Notes: generated by a model not told the origin, from the letters alone. Positions 25,135-38,500 are shown, numbered from the stretch's first letter. The stretch: DNA of 64,000 nt from Maylandia zebra (GCF_041146795.1 NC_135178.1:4532844-4596843), one strand, 5' to 3'. Numbers and translations are program-made.

Positions 25135-26755
25135 TCATGTGTACATGGCTCCATGCAGGCCCTCCAGCCGATGCTCGCTCTGTTTCCTTCTCTCCTGCAG
25201 ATCAGAAAAATAAATTAAAAAACAACAATATAGAGCTAATGCCACGATAAATGTACGGTTAAACGTTAGGACACACTCAAACACACCCACCTTGTCTTTT
25301 TTAAACTGCTCGTAGTCTGCATTATCGGTGGGTAATTCAAGTCGGCAGAGCGGACAGGAGTTGGTCTAAAGTTTAAAGACGACAAAGAAGCAAAAAGGAT
25401 TTGTAAGAGGTCACGCTCGTGTGTTTTCTATTTCAAAGAGAAGCACAAACACGGGAGCGTTACCTTGTCCAACCATGGCAGTATACATCCTGAGTGGAAA
25501 AGGTGTTTGCAAGGCATTTCTCGAGCCGTTTGCTGCTCCTCAAACTCCAGCAGACACACAGGACACTTGAGACCTCTGCCTGTGAGAACGAAAAACAAAA
25601 AGCCACATCAAAATCTCAGGTGATATGCACGCTTACGTAGATTTTACATAGATCATGGGCTGATCATCAACCTAAATGTCAGGGCAGTTAATTCTCATGG
25701 TTCTGTCTACCTGCTTGTTCAGCAGTTATAACGATCACAGTGAGGGTCTGAACGGCAGTTTTGGCAGCCGGAGGAGGAAGCCTCTGGTCCCAGCTTGACA
25801 TGCCAGCATAGCGTGCATCAATCCAGTCCAAGCCCTGTATCAAATACCTGTAAACACCAACGCAGGCACCAACAGTCAGTCAGAGCACTGCACACATGAG
25901 AATAAAGCCTCTCTGTTTGCTAGCCCTCACCTGGCCATCTCAAGGAGAGCATTCTGGCGGTACTGCTCCTCGGGGTCGGTGGGCTCGCAGTTGTGTTCAT
26001 CAAAGTAGGATGCCATTTCCGCCCAGTACGTCCTGTTCACAACAAAAGAAATCAGGCATGAATGAGACGTGCTGAACGAGAGCTTGGCTCTACAACAGAC
26101 AGTGAAAGTGAAAAGCTGAGGAATGCGATTGGTGAGTGAGCACCGTGCAGGAAAGTACGAGAAACACAGCTATGCCAATCATACTGCAAAAGCAGATATA
26201 TGTGCTGCCTTGATGGCAGGGACTGATGTTGTTTTGTAACAGTTTTGTTCTGGATAAACATTCAAAGAGAGTGTGATGGGGATCTGAAAGATAGTCCAGT
26301 CATGTTTTACAATACAGGCTTTTCTTGGGAACACAATAGAGGGGGAGGGGGGCAGATAACAACAACAACACGAGCCAGCGCAGATACCATCGACCTGCGC
26401 TACTTGCTTTATTTCGTGAAAACAAAAGAGAAAAGCGCTCAACTTTAGCAAATTCTGTTCACGTATTAAGGATATAAATAAAACTTCAAAATATAAAACT
26501 GAGACCATCGCAAAAAGCGTTTTCCAGCCGAACTGTGTAAACAGTGAGCCAGCCGCTTCGACGTTAACGACCAACAATGGCTCAAAGGCTCTTCCACATT
26601 ACAAATAGCCTCCACACGGAACTACCGTAAACACCAACCCTTACACGAGCTTTGTACAATCATAAGATACAAAAAGAATTTGTTGTCTTAAAACTATTCT
26701 AAACCTGATAAATTTGGTCGACTCACCTGAAATCTTGCAAAGAAACATTTGTCAT
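25135..26755 (-). CDS. rnf181: E3 ubiquitin-protein ligase RNF181
   Basis: Coding exons are 25931-26016, 25711-25847, 25464-25579, 25291-25365 and 25135-25194, together 157 aa (human 153 aa). An upstream exon, 26727-26755 joined to 26032-26017, is in frame and could add 15 residues. The protein begins [20 protein letters not shown]. Its RING-H2 zinc ligands are all present: C80, C83, C98, H100, H103, C106, C117 and C120. It ends [12 protein letters not shown], the family C-terminus. RNF181 is a cytosolic E3 ligase that passes ubiquitin from E2 enzymes to targets. All junctions are GT-AG and in phase. Its start region is rich in CG and contains CACGTG near 26776. Confidence 0.95.
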
Positions 26756-26978
26756 CTTTCCGGGTACGAAGATAGCCACGTGACTCCTCGTCCAATCACA
26801 GTCGAGGTTTGGTTTTCCTCGTCTTCTGTTTTGTTTGTCTACGTAAGCGTGCAAAATGTCTCACTAGCGCCCACAACCGGTGAAAGACGTTCCCAAACAC
26901 TGAACTTTCAAAGGGTTTCTGTACGAAAACGAATCATTTATTCATCATTTTTCTTATCTGAAGGTTATGAATAATACG

Positions 26979-27240
26979 GGCCTTCTGCCTAGACTCTGTA
27001 GAATTTCTTAAATAAAAAGGGCTAACTTATCATAGTGAGTAGGGACAGCAGGGTGCTGTGAAGGTTGTGGGTTTGAATCCTCTGTTCCTGCGTGTCTTGA
27101 TCCCCATTGGTGATTTTATATTTGCTGAAGGCGTAAACGTGAGCATGAATAATCTATGCATTAGCTCTGTGACCTCTCCAGGATGTACTCTGCCTATCAC
27201 CCAGCTGTGACCCTGAAGTGGATAAGCAGAAGAAGAGGGC
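26979..27240 (+). repeat. degenerate tRNA-SINE-like repeat
   Basis: The sequence has a B-box-like GGTTTGAATCC and ends in the CTGTGACCCTGAAGTGGATAA motif followed by AGAAGAAG. This is the tail style of an abundant teleost repeat. A similar degenerate head (GTCCTGGGTTCAAAC) is at about 17010. It is old and truncated. Confidence 0.5.
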
Positions 27241-27284
27241 TCTTACCTCATCCTGAAAGAGGTGCTCTACAGCTGGACTAATGT

Positions 27285-27700
27285 CTGATTAAAGTGGACC
27301 TATGATGATTTTCCTTATTTTATATTATCCATGTAACTGTGATGAATTAAACTTTACATAATGAAGTCGTCGCGTGTACAAACAATCTCTGAGTGTTTTT
27401 GATGATTTTAGTGAGAGCAGGTATCCTTAGTAAAGCCACACTCATCTTCTCTTTAAACCTTTTGTCTGCACTATTCAGCCAATCAGAAGATGGCTAGCTT
27501 AAAGGGAAGGACTAGAAAGCTAAAACAGCTTGTGTAAGACAGTGGATGCTCTGAGGGACTGTACCAAGATAAATAAGGGTCATTTTTACCTGTGAATCAT
27601 GCAAAGCTTCTCTAGAAGCTGAGAATAAAATTATAGCATTGGAAATTGCAAAGCTTAAGGGTAACAGCTGCACACAAAGTAAAAGCTTAGCATAAATTAG
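27285..27700. repeat. dispersed repeat family, copy 1 of 3
   Basis: It starts with TTAAAGTGGACCTATGATG, a common fish DNA-repeat end. It contains a block with GTGAATCATGCAAAGC, CTCTAGAAG and GAATAAAAT. The same block recurs at 34500-34665 and 54470-54605, which marks it as an interspersed repeat of unknown class. Confidence 0.55.
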
Positions 27701-27729
27701 ACCCTTGGATGACATTTTGATACCAAAAC

Positions 27730-29547
27730 TGAATTTATTGGCATAATCAGGCTAGAACAGAGGAATCTCACTATTTGTATCTATTGACATTCAAAGTGAA
27801 AAGAAAAAACAAAGTGAACAGACAAGAAAAACTGAAAGAAGGTATGGCTTTGGTTAAATAACCTCTACGAAAGTCATTTTGAAAAGACGACTGTTACAGG
27901 ATATCTTAAATACAGTGAGAAAAAAAAAAAAGAATTAAGGCTCTAGAATTCCCTGAACAAGACAAAAAGCCAAATCTGTCTGCTGTGTATGAATAACCAT
28001 GTACAGAACCCCAACCTGGTGGTCATACAGTAGATGCTACTCAGACGCTGAGGGAGACAAGTCATCCTAGTCCTACCAGTTATTCTAGCAGACCACCAGG
28101 CTCTCATTTTTACAAACTCACAGACTAATAACATGAAAACAGAACAGCGGACTCTCGACCTGCTCTCAGTATTTTTTGCTGAATTTGCCAGTGTTATTAG
28201 ACATGATACAATGGCACAGACAGCCTAAGAAATAGATGCTGATGCTGAAATACAAAGCTGTTAATCCACAGTTGCATAGTTATCGGAATATCACAGGCAA
28301 ATTGTGTGTACGGTTTGCATTCTCTCAAAAACAAACATTCATCAGCTTCTCGATACAGTAATATCAGCAAAGACATCCAAATATCTCCGCTATGCCTTCC
28401 AAGCAGCCCTTTCCTTCTTTTAACGAGTGGTTATTAAACACATGTACATGCTTACAATGTAGCTGCATTGGACATGTACAAAAAACAACAACAAAAATTC
28501 TCAGGATGTACTCAGAAACAGTAAGGGTAGTGTAGCACAAAAACACTGTACACCCAATATCTCTGTGCAGCTTCACTTTACTGTACGAGGCAAATCCAAC
28601 AAACTGCTTTTAGACTCGCTTTAATTCAGAGGAACCAAAAGGAATGATTTGGCAGCACATGTAATGAAGAGTGAACACCGCAGTGACTGCTGAGTCAAAT
28701 ATTAATCCATGCTCAGTTTGCCCTTGACTGCTTTGTAACACAGTATGCACCTTTAATTAAAATATGACATACTAGAAAGGGGTTTCTGGTCAAGGGACAC
28801 TAAAGATGCATTTCACCATAAAACACAACTCTATCAGTTATATAAAGATGTGCCTTATCTGACTTTATACTAGGGAGGAGAGAACGTAAAAGGCCTTTTA
28901 TCCTGATCATTTGTTAAAAAAAAGTTTATATTGTGTAAAAACAACAGGTCACCTGTTCCCTGCCATATGTTCATTGTTTTGATTTCTAAAATGACGCACT
29001 CAACCAGTGAGTAACTTTACCACACACCGAGCATTTCATAGATCAGAGTTTCAGTGTGCTTAGTAACAATTTATCACCTTCTAAAAAGATAAAAAATAAA
29101 ACGATTTGAGGGTTACACACATACACATACATACACACTCAAAACAAACAAGACAGCTGCTTGTTTCAGCACATCTAAGTAGACTGGGAGAAAAGTTGCT
29201 GTCTTGGAGGGGGGGGAAAAAGATTTTCCTTTAAAGACCGAATATACCTTCATCCGATATAGTCACCCGCTCACAACACATAAAAAGCTTCACAAATAAA
29301 CTGCTGTCAATCTAAAAATAATAATAATTCTGAATGACATGAAAAACATTTAGTCTGGCCGAAGCAGCACACCGCTTCAACCACATGCACATACTTAGCC
29401 CATACACACTTCCAACGCCATCATCCAGAGACGGCTTCCTGCGATACAAACTAAACCCGTTCTCACTCTCCCTGTGCTAGAAATGCTTCAGACTCTCATT
29501 TTAGCCCTGACCCAAGTGTGCCAGTGTTAAACGTTCCCCCTAACTCT
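27730..29547 (-). other. pxn 3' UTR
   Basis: This is sequence after the pxn TAG stop (29548-29550) down to an AATAAA signal on the minus strand at 27739-27734. It is AT-rich with no frame of interest. Confidence 0.55.
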
Positions 29548-32500
29548 CTAACTGAACAGCTTGATGAAGCAGCCGTGGCAGTAGGGTTTGTCGTTTTGCT
29601 CTTTAAAGGTGCCTTTGTTGAGCTGTTTCAGGCAGAAGGCACAGACAAAATGCTCCGGGTGAAACTTCTTGGACATGGCTGTGATGCAGCGCCCCGTGAT
29701 GGGCTTCTGGCAGCCGGAGCAGAGGGAGCCGCGGCGCTCGTGGTAGTGCACTTCACAGTAGGGTTGGCCATCGTGCTCAAAAAAGCTTCCATTCACAAAT
29801 GGGGTGAAGCACTCCTGCAGAAACACACACACACGTTATTATTTTAGTACTCTTTTTCTTACAAGGCATGCAAACTATTATAGAAAAGTTCCTGACTAAA
29901 GCATAACACTAACCCTGCAAACAAAACACTCGGGATGCCAAAGACAGTTCAGAGCTGAGATGTAATTTTCCAGAATGGCTCTGGCACAGCCGCCGCATTT
30001 CGGTGCAAACATGTCAAAGTAATCTTTCCTGCAGTATGCCTTTCCATCCTTTTCATGAAAACCTGAAAGTAGAACGAGACAAGAGATTATATCCACTCTA
30101 AAGTAGAGAGAAACTGCTAAGCAGTATGATTCAAAACATATACTTGTATCACTTTACCCTCAGGGCCAAAGAAAGAGCCACACTGAGCGCAGAAGAAGTG
30201 TTCGGGATGCCATGTCCTATCCAGCGCCGTCACAACTTTCTGAATGAACATTGAAGACATTTATAGGCTGACACGTCTACAGCAGAGACCACATGTGTGG
30301 AGAGCAGTGACTCACATCCAGTATGGGCCCGTTGCAGTAGTAGCACCGCGGAGAGAACAGATTGTGGTAATCCTTCTCACAGTAGGGCTGTCCTTCACGT
30401 TCAAAAAAGTTCCTGGAGCCGATTTCCTCTTGACAGTGTGTGCACACAAAGTGTTCGGGGTGCCATGTGCGGCCCATGGCGGTCACCACCTAAAAAATAA
30501 TTGACAAAAAACAGATAACCAAAGCATGATTAGAAAACATCTATTTATGTTACAGACAAAAGATTACCTTAACCGAACCATCTCACCTGTCCCACAATCG
30601 GCTTACAGCAGGCTCCGCAAACTCCTTTAGCGACTGTCTGCACGCCCAGTTTGTTGAGGTCAGACTGCAGGCTGCCAAGCATGTTGTCCAGCTTGTTGAC
30701 CTGTGTCGGGGGTCCACCGGAGACACCACCCTTCCCTTGGGCCATAATCTGAAATGGTTCAGTATGAAAATAGTTATTTACTGTTGAAATGTAACAAAAA
30801 TATTTAAGTTTAGGGTTACTTAACTTTAAAATAAGTGTGAAAAACAGAAGGAATAAAAGAGGGAGGGGTTCATGCCTGCATTGGAGGGAAGATGGGGTCA
30901 TACTCAGTTTGGCAGCCTACAGAGACCAGGACTTTGGGTGCAACTGGGGGAACCGAGTCCACTGTTGGTGGCTGGGTTGGGGTTTTTAGGACAGGAGGAG
31001 GCGGCTCTGGTTTAGGCGTAGAAGGGTTCTGAACTGGAGCCGGTGGAGGTGAGGCTTTTATGAACTGCCGAGGTGGAGCAGGAACTGGTTCGTGAATGTG
31101 GTGGGTACGTTGTGGAGGTGGTGAAGGAGGTGGAGGAGGTGGGGGTGGTATTGGGACAGGGGGGTGCTGTACAGGGAGGGGTCGCTTAGGTTCTTCTATG
31201 ACAGGGGGGCGACGAGGGGTAGGGGGAGAGGGAGGTGGCAGCACCTTCCTCACAGGGACAGGAGACTCGGGGGGAATTATGATCTGAAGAAAAGAGGAAA
31301 AACAGAAGGAAGGAGACAGGAAATGTGCAGAAGAGGGAAACAAAAAGTGAAATAATTGCGAAAGGAGAATTTGTGGAAACTGTCAAGCACACTGAAGCCA
31401 ACCTTGTCGACCTCACTGCCCGCCCCATCGGGACGATATCGCTGAGGTTTGGACGTGACGATGACACCCTCCGTCAGCCAATCATCGGACTGTTTGCGCC
31501 TCCGTTCTGAGCGGCCGATCCCAAGCTTACCCTGAAGCTCTTCTATGAGACGGTCCTGGGAAGAGTTCTTGTTTACAATGATGGGTCCCATCTTCCTGCG
31601 CAGGTGAGCCTCTCGGTACATGGGGTGCACATTGGGAGTCTCCTTAGTGCGCCTAATAACTGATTTTATCTAAGAGCAGGGAGGGAGGGAGCGAACACCT
31701 TATCATATGTCCACTCCAATTTACAAGCTCAAGCACTTACAGCAGAGCACTGAGGCAGCAGGTCAGTCACACCAGCCGTTTTCAAGTCACTGACGTGCCG
31801 GCAAAGCAGTGGTCACGAGCTCGGAGTCCCATATTAGGAACTTCATGCATGCTTTCAGCAGAAGCCACTGCTATCGATGATCTAACTCTCATCCTTCAGT
31901 TTCTCAAGCAGCCACATAAACATCAGGTCTCAGTTTGGTCCTTCACACAAATGCAGTGGTGCCATGCAGAGTGGTGGTGCTGCCAAACAGCAGGTTAGTT
32001 GTAAGAGTAGTTTCCAAGCAAAATCTATTAATTAGCTTGCTTCAACTCCTTCAGCCTCTTCCTTACAAGGCATTTTCTTCTAAATAAATACATGTAGTTT
32101 CTACATATCGATCAAAGCTTAAAAATTTAGCGTTTTTCTGCCTGGTTTATTTGCCTGGCTAAAGTAACTGGGCGCGTCTCCTCCAAGGTCTGTTTACAGG
32201 GATGAAAAGAATCGAGCTCAAGCCAATCACAGCCCTGATGATACTGAAAGCTAACAAGTCAATCATAATCGTATCTGATGTAAGGATCATAGTAGTGGTC
32301 AAAATAGCAGATAAAATATTAGATGCCATGTTTTAGTTTTTCAAAAAACATGCAAGATAAACCCTTGCAGCAGAGGCTGGGATTTAAAGGCGCATCAGTC
32401 TCATTAGCTAGCAAAACAACATTTTAAAATCAGGCAGGGCCGGCGAAGCGTACATGTCCAGACGCTGAGACTCTGTCTATAGTGGGAGTCTGAAGCAGGG

Positions 32501-35500
32501 GCAGGTCCAGGGTGACGTCAGGGGTCCCGGGGCATGATGATGGGGTCATGGACTCATCCATCCAGCTGGCCTCTGTCAGTGGGGTCATGCTGCCATCTGT
32601 ATAGAGCCTCTCAGTGTAAGGGGTCATGGTGCCATCCAGACCGTCATGTAAGGACATGGACAGCTCTTCGTCTGCCCAGTCCAGGTCTCCATTCCCATCT
32701 GTGCCTCCGTCCACTGAATCGTCTGTAAAAGTGTTGGTGAAAGTGTCTGGCTGGACGCTGCTTCTGTCCAAGGGTAGGATGAGCTCCTCGTGCACCTCCT
32801 GCATTCCTCTGCCAAGACACTCTGCATCATTCTTCAGCTGAGGTCCATCCACATTCGCCATTGTGTGATTTTGTGAAAAACTCATTGCTAGAAGCTTGTC
32901 TAGTGCCTCATCCAGGGATGGCTCTACCACAGGGGGTTGCTGTACAGTGAAGTTGGTGGTTGTATGGGTTGCAGGTGGTGTCTCCAGCAACTGTCTGTTG
33001 TGGTTATTAAAGGCCATTGGAGAAGAGACTATTAGTGGCGAGACTGGAGATGGTGAGGATGTTTTTGAAGGTGAAGACAGAGAGACAAAAACGGGGAGGG
33101 GTGAGGGGGCTGAGACCTGAGGGGTGAAGTTTTGGGTTGTAGGTAAAGACGAAGAGGAGAAACTGACATCGAGATCATAAAAACAAGGAGAACCCTTGCT
33201 TACACTCTCAGGAGCACAGGAGGATTTACCTCCAGAAGCTGAGGGTGAGACCCGTTCTACAGATGGACTTGGGGACTTGGAGGACTTGTGATCCAGGACA
33301 GTGATAACTGAGGTAAGTGAAGGGGTAGTGGTATTGGAAGGACTTGGGCTACTTCTTAGCAGGTTGGAGTTCGAGGAAGCAGACTGAGAGAGGACTAGCA
33401 GAGACTTGGTTTGAGATGATAGCATGATGGCAGAGACATCTATGACAGAGTCCAGGTCTAGCTCACTGGTTGCAGAATATGAGGATGTAGGACTGTGTGG
33501 AGAGAGATGGCTAGGGTGGGGTCTCAACATGCCACCATCTCCTCCATCCTCATCTATATGTAGCTCTAGCCCAGCAGGTAAAGAGAAGAGAGGAGAGGCA
33601 CAGGCAGACGGATGAGACAGACTCAAGGAAGGAGAAGCCATGGGGGAAATGGAAGAGGACATTGGAGTGTGGCAAGAGCTGGAAGATGCTCCTGCTGGTT
33701 CAAGCAGAGAGCCTAAAGAGCTAGGCTAGAGGAACAGAGAAGCACAAGTGAGAGAAGAAGAAGAAGAAGAAGGCAATCATGAAGAACATGACAGGAGAAG
33801 CTTGGGATTTGTTGTTTAAATAAAGCCTTTCCAATGCTCCCTCATACCTTGAAGTCAGACAAAGAGGCCATCAACTCATCGAGCTCTCTGGTGGCACAGG
33901 AAGCTGAAATTCTGGCCTGCTGTTGAGAGGATGTGTCCAAGTCACTGTGACGAGTGGGGGGGCTGGAAAACACAAGTCATTGTGATTATTAAATCCATGC
34001 AAACACTGACTTTTGTTTTTAATAGTGAAGCTCAAAATTGTGTAAGTTGATGATTTCTAATTATCAAAGCAAAACAGGTGCTGTGTTGCTCCACAATGTC
34101 TCAGTCTCCCCACGGCAGCTGTCACACACAAAGCAATACAGCTACCATTTAATGCTGCTGTAAACTTACTTAATCTTTTACTGCGCATGGAAAATGCATG
34201 TATTTGTTAAGAAGCTGTAAATGCTAATACACATTCAGAAACCTCAGATGTTTCCATTTGCTCATACCAGACCCAATATCAACACTCTCACATACATTTT
34301 AAGTATATATACCTCCCTGTGTGGAACTTTTCTGGAATCCTTTTCAATAAGGTCGCATGAGGGGAGAAATTGCACACAAAAAAAGAGCCCAACATCTGCA
34401 AATATTTTTTCTACTCTTAAGTCCTACACAATGACAAAATGACATTTTGTCATTGTGTAGGACATTTTAGTTTAGCGCATTTTAGTTCTCTCCCTCAAAT
34501 ATCTTGAGACAGTGGATGAACTGAAGGGGCTACACAAAGACTCTGTATCAGATATATTAGGATTAATTTAATCTGCAAATCATGCAAAGCTATTCTAGTA
34601 GAGTCTAGGGATAAAAATACAGAACTGCAAATGAACACACAGGTCTACTCTGCCAGGTCTCAGAAACTTTCTGCTGAAGAATATAAAGACCGTTTTTAGT
34701 GTCCAACTCTGAACTAGTATAGTGAATCAAACACAAAACAAAAAGGAACAAAGTCTGCAACACTGATTAGAGGGGACTTTAATGCCAAGTTAGACCCCAG
34801 CTGTAGTGGAGATACCTGGGTGAAGGCACCGAGCCTTCCAGCTCATCCAGCAGACTTTCCACAGTAGGTCGGGCGTCCTCCATCCTCCCATTCCTCTTTG
34901 GTTTCTCCTGAGGTGGTGGGCTTACCAAGATGTCAGGTGTGCCGCCGTTCTCGTAGTGAGTGATGCTGCAGGATGGCAAGGGAGGAGCTGCCTCCTCTGT
35001 GGACACATAACATTGAAACTAATGATGCTCAATCCCATTAGAACCGATAAATCTGAAGCCTTTGTCTCTACCTGTAGTGGGAAATGAAGGGGAGCTCTGT
35101 TGCACAGCATTAAGTTCCAGCAGAAGCCTGTCAAGCTCTGACAGATTACTGCCCAACGCAGAAGTCATGGCTGTTGTAGAGGAATCTGATGTCTTCTGTT
35201 TGTTTGGGAAACTAAAGAGACAGAGATAACTTACCGAAAGAAACTAAAAGTTAAAGAAAATGCCAGATGACGCAATCAGGTTTATATACACAACATCCTG
35301 AGTGTGTGGAAGTTACCTGTAAACGTGGTCCTCTTCAATGTGAGATAATGGAGAACTGCTACTGTCCCTTGACCATGAGCTCTTCTGTGCCGAACCCAGT
35401 GACTGCAGAGAATACACCAACCAGTAACTGCTGAGGTTTTTTTTTAATTAATGTAACATTTACTGTTTCTCATTTGAAGAGTCTGATATACTAAGTGAGA

Positions 35501-38500
35501 TCAGATCACAAACATTGCAGAGATCTACCTGCTGAGAGGAGTGGTGGGAATCAGGCTGATCTCTCAGGGACCCGTTCAGAGCTTCAGCTGAAGGTGGAGG
35601 AGGGACCGGAGGTGGAAGTGTAACATCTTGGTAGGGCTGTCCTCCTGTAGGGATGGAGTAGGGCGTCTCGTCGGGCAAGAATACAGGTCGCTTTGAGATG
35701 TGGGATGTAGTAGATTCCAGGTCTGCCAGCAACGCGTCTGAAAGATGCAATTCATTCATGTTTCAAGGCACAGTGAGAACATAAAAAATGATCTGTCCAA
35801 CCAAAACAACAATCAGAATAGATCTATTTGTCTAAGGTAAACAAATTCTAAAGGTCTTTTTCCAAGACGTTTTAGCCTGCAAACATAAAAACCAATCACA
35901 CCTTCAGTGGGATCTCCCTTCTGTGTGAAGAGCAAACATAATCTCCCAGTGTCTGTGTAGGTTTCCTCCCACAGCTCAGAGAATATCAGAGTAACCGGTG
36001 ATTTTATACTGGCCTTAGCTGTGGATGATATAGTGTGTTATCCTTGTAAGCCCTTGCAGCTCTTGCTGAATAACTGGTTAACAAAATGGGTGGACAGACG
36101 GATGGATGGGCGCTCTGAGGTCACTACTGATGTTGGCGTCAGGCTGTAACAGACAATGCCAGCGAGTCTGAGCCCTTCATTCCAGCCTGTTAACAAAACT
36201 GGTTTCTCCTCACAGGTCATCCATGCTGTGGTGGGTACATGGCCAAATGTGACCACCACAGCATGGCACACTACAACACCTACACCCAATTTCTAAATCA
36301 TAAAACATCCCCCAGAAACTGGCAATGTGTTTTTCCCACAGTCCACATTAAGATACAAACTTGAAGTCAATGAGAGCAACCATGCATTTGATCTGTCAGC
36401 TCCGTGTGCCATGCATCCAGTTCATGTCTATGATTAGTCTTAGTTTCAAGAGCCTGAGTGTGAACTTCATGAGACAGACTGATAAAACAAAGAAGCAGAG
36501 AGACAGAAAATGTTTCTGAATCCGGTCCAGGGTTGAGGGGGTACAGTGTTACCCTGGCGAGTGTTTGGTGGAACGCAGGAACAAAATAGACTCTTACATC
36601 ACACAATCCATCCATCTGCAGCATGTCTAGAATAGACCGCAATCCCTGGCTGCATAGTGTTACACTACAGAGGCTTGGCCCTGTTACAAAGAATAATATC
36701 TTTGAAAGGCAGGATGGAAAACTGTCCAAATATCCAAGAAACAGGGAGCTCTTACCACCTGTCTGTCTAGCACAGACTGGCTCTCTAGATTTGGATTTGT
36801 TAAGTTTTATTTCCTGCCTCTTCTGAGTTTATATTTTAATCTCTTAACATCAAACCAAGTCACTGGTGAGATAGGATTAAAACTTGCGCCTGTTTAGAGC
36901 AACCAAAGGGAAAATATCTAACTCTAAAGTATTTGAGAGCTGACAAGTTAAAAAAAAAATGTTAAAGAAGTTAAGAAACAAGATTCATCTGATTACATAT
37001 CATTCTGGAAAACTTCCTAAAAGTTTATATTTTACAAAATAATTCAAATTCTCAAAATATTCCACCACTAAATCCCAACTTCATCCCGAATGAAGTCAAT
37101 GGAGAAACCTCCAGCATAAAATACACAAACACAGAGAGAAACGCATACATGCAACACAACCATATAGTTTTGAAATCCTGACAAAGTTCAGTATCTGTAC
37201 TTACATTCTTTCCACCTGTATCTGTAATATCCTTCATGAAGGACTGTGACTGTGTGGGTGCCAATGTGTGAGTGTGAGCAGCGTGAAGCGATAACAGGCT
37301 GCCAGTCTAATGGGGGAGTGGTTTAAGGGCCAAACAGTATCCTCTCAGTGCCCTCTTATCTCAACACAAACGCTGAAATGAACTTTGAGAGAGAGAATGC
37401 ATTAACAAAATATGACCAACAGATCTGAGCTTCACAGGTGTTTGGTCAAGAGCAAGAATAATGTGTGACAAAAGTTTAAATCTTGTACATCTTCTAGCAA
37501 CAGAGCGGTCTATATCGCAAAAAGAAAACTCACACCTGTCTCCATCTTTCAAATTTCATATATACTCTCTCTCAACCCTTCATCACAGCCCTCAATCCAC
37601 AGACACTGCCACAAGCCCTGAAAAGTTTGACATAAACCACATGGGAGCTCTAATCTATTTAAAGCGGGAAGCTCTGTGAGTAGCCCATGTCTGTGCAAAT
37701 GTGCTGAAATATCATGACCAGCCCAAAATAATCTGCACCTGGTGCTGACATGCTGAGCAAGGTCTCACTGAAGTTGACTTTGTCACTCATGAAACAAAGC
37801 CGCTAGATTAAAAAAAGAATACCACAACTGTGTTTTGGGACAAAGGTGAGTCATGTGAAATATAGCGCATTTAGGTACTGATCTACATTTCTCATGAAGC
37901 AGCAGCTTAGAGCCTTTCAAATCAAAATAAATGAATAAATAAATGCCTTAGGTTACTAATTATGGCCATGTATTCCTAGAAAGTTCTTCACAGCCTTGAC
38001 AGAGAGGGCAGCCATGCTGCCTCAGGCCCTCTGAGCCAAGTTTATAAGACAACTCCTTTCACAGCAACTCTGCACTTATTATTCCTTTTCCCAGCTGGTG
38101 ATACTACACATGTATGCCTGACACAGGACCATGATCTCCAGGATAAATATACACAGAGTATCCATAATAGGAAATACATTTTAGTACATTTTACTGTGAT
38201 AAGCCAATATTGATACATCAGAGTTTGTTTTCTGAATGTGACACTAGTTCAATTATCAGTACAGTAGTATCTTTTCAGGAAACTACAGGGTATAACGATT
38301 CTCTAAAACCTGAGGCTGGTTAATACCTCTATTGCTCTTTACAAGGGAGCATTCATTTTTTTTAAAACCTATCGATTAGTCACAGACTGGATAACATATA
38401 AACTCCATTATTATGATGCATGGGCCTTAATGATACACAGTTCTCTTTCAACCCTCATTTGCTTTTCAAAGAACTGGGGTTATGCTAAATGTTTGCACCT

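Noticed and set aside
26179-26577. A 132-codon frame in the first rnf181 intron
   Set aside because: It has no family similarity, low-complexity parts and no splice sites. It is chance open sequence.
31096-31355. Gly-rich plus-strand frames
   Set aside because: They are the complement of the proline-rich paxillin cassette.
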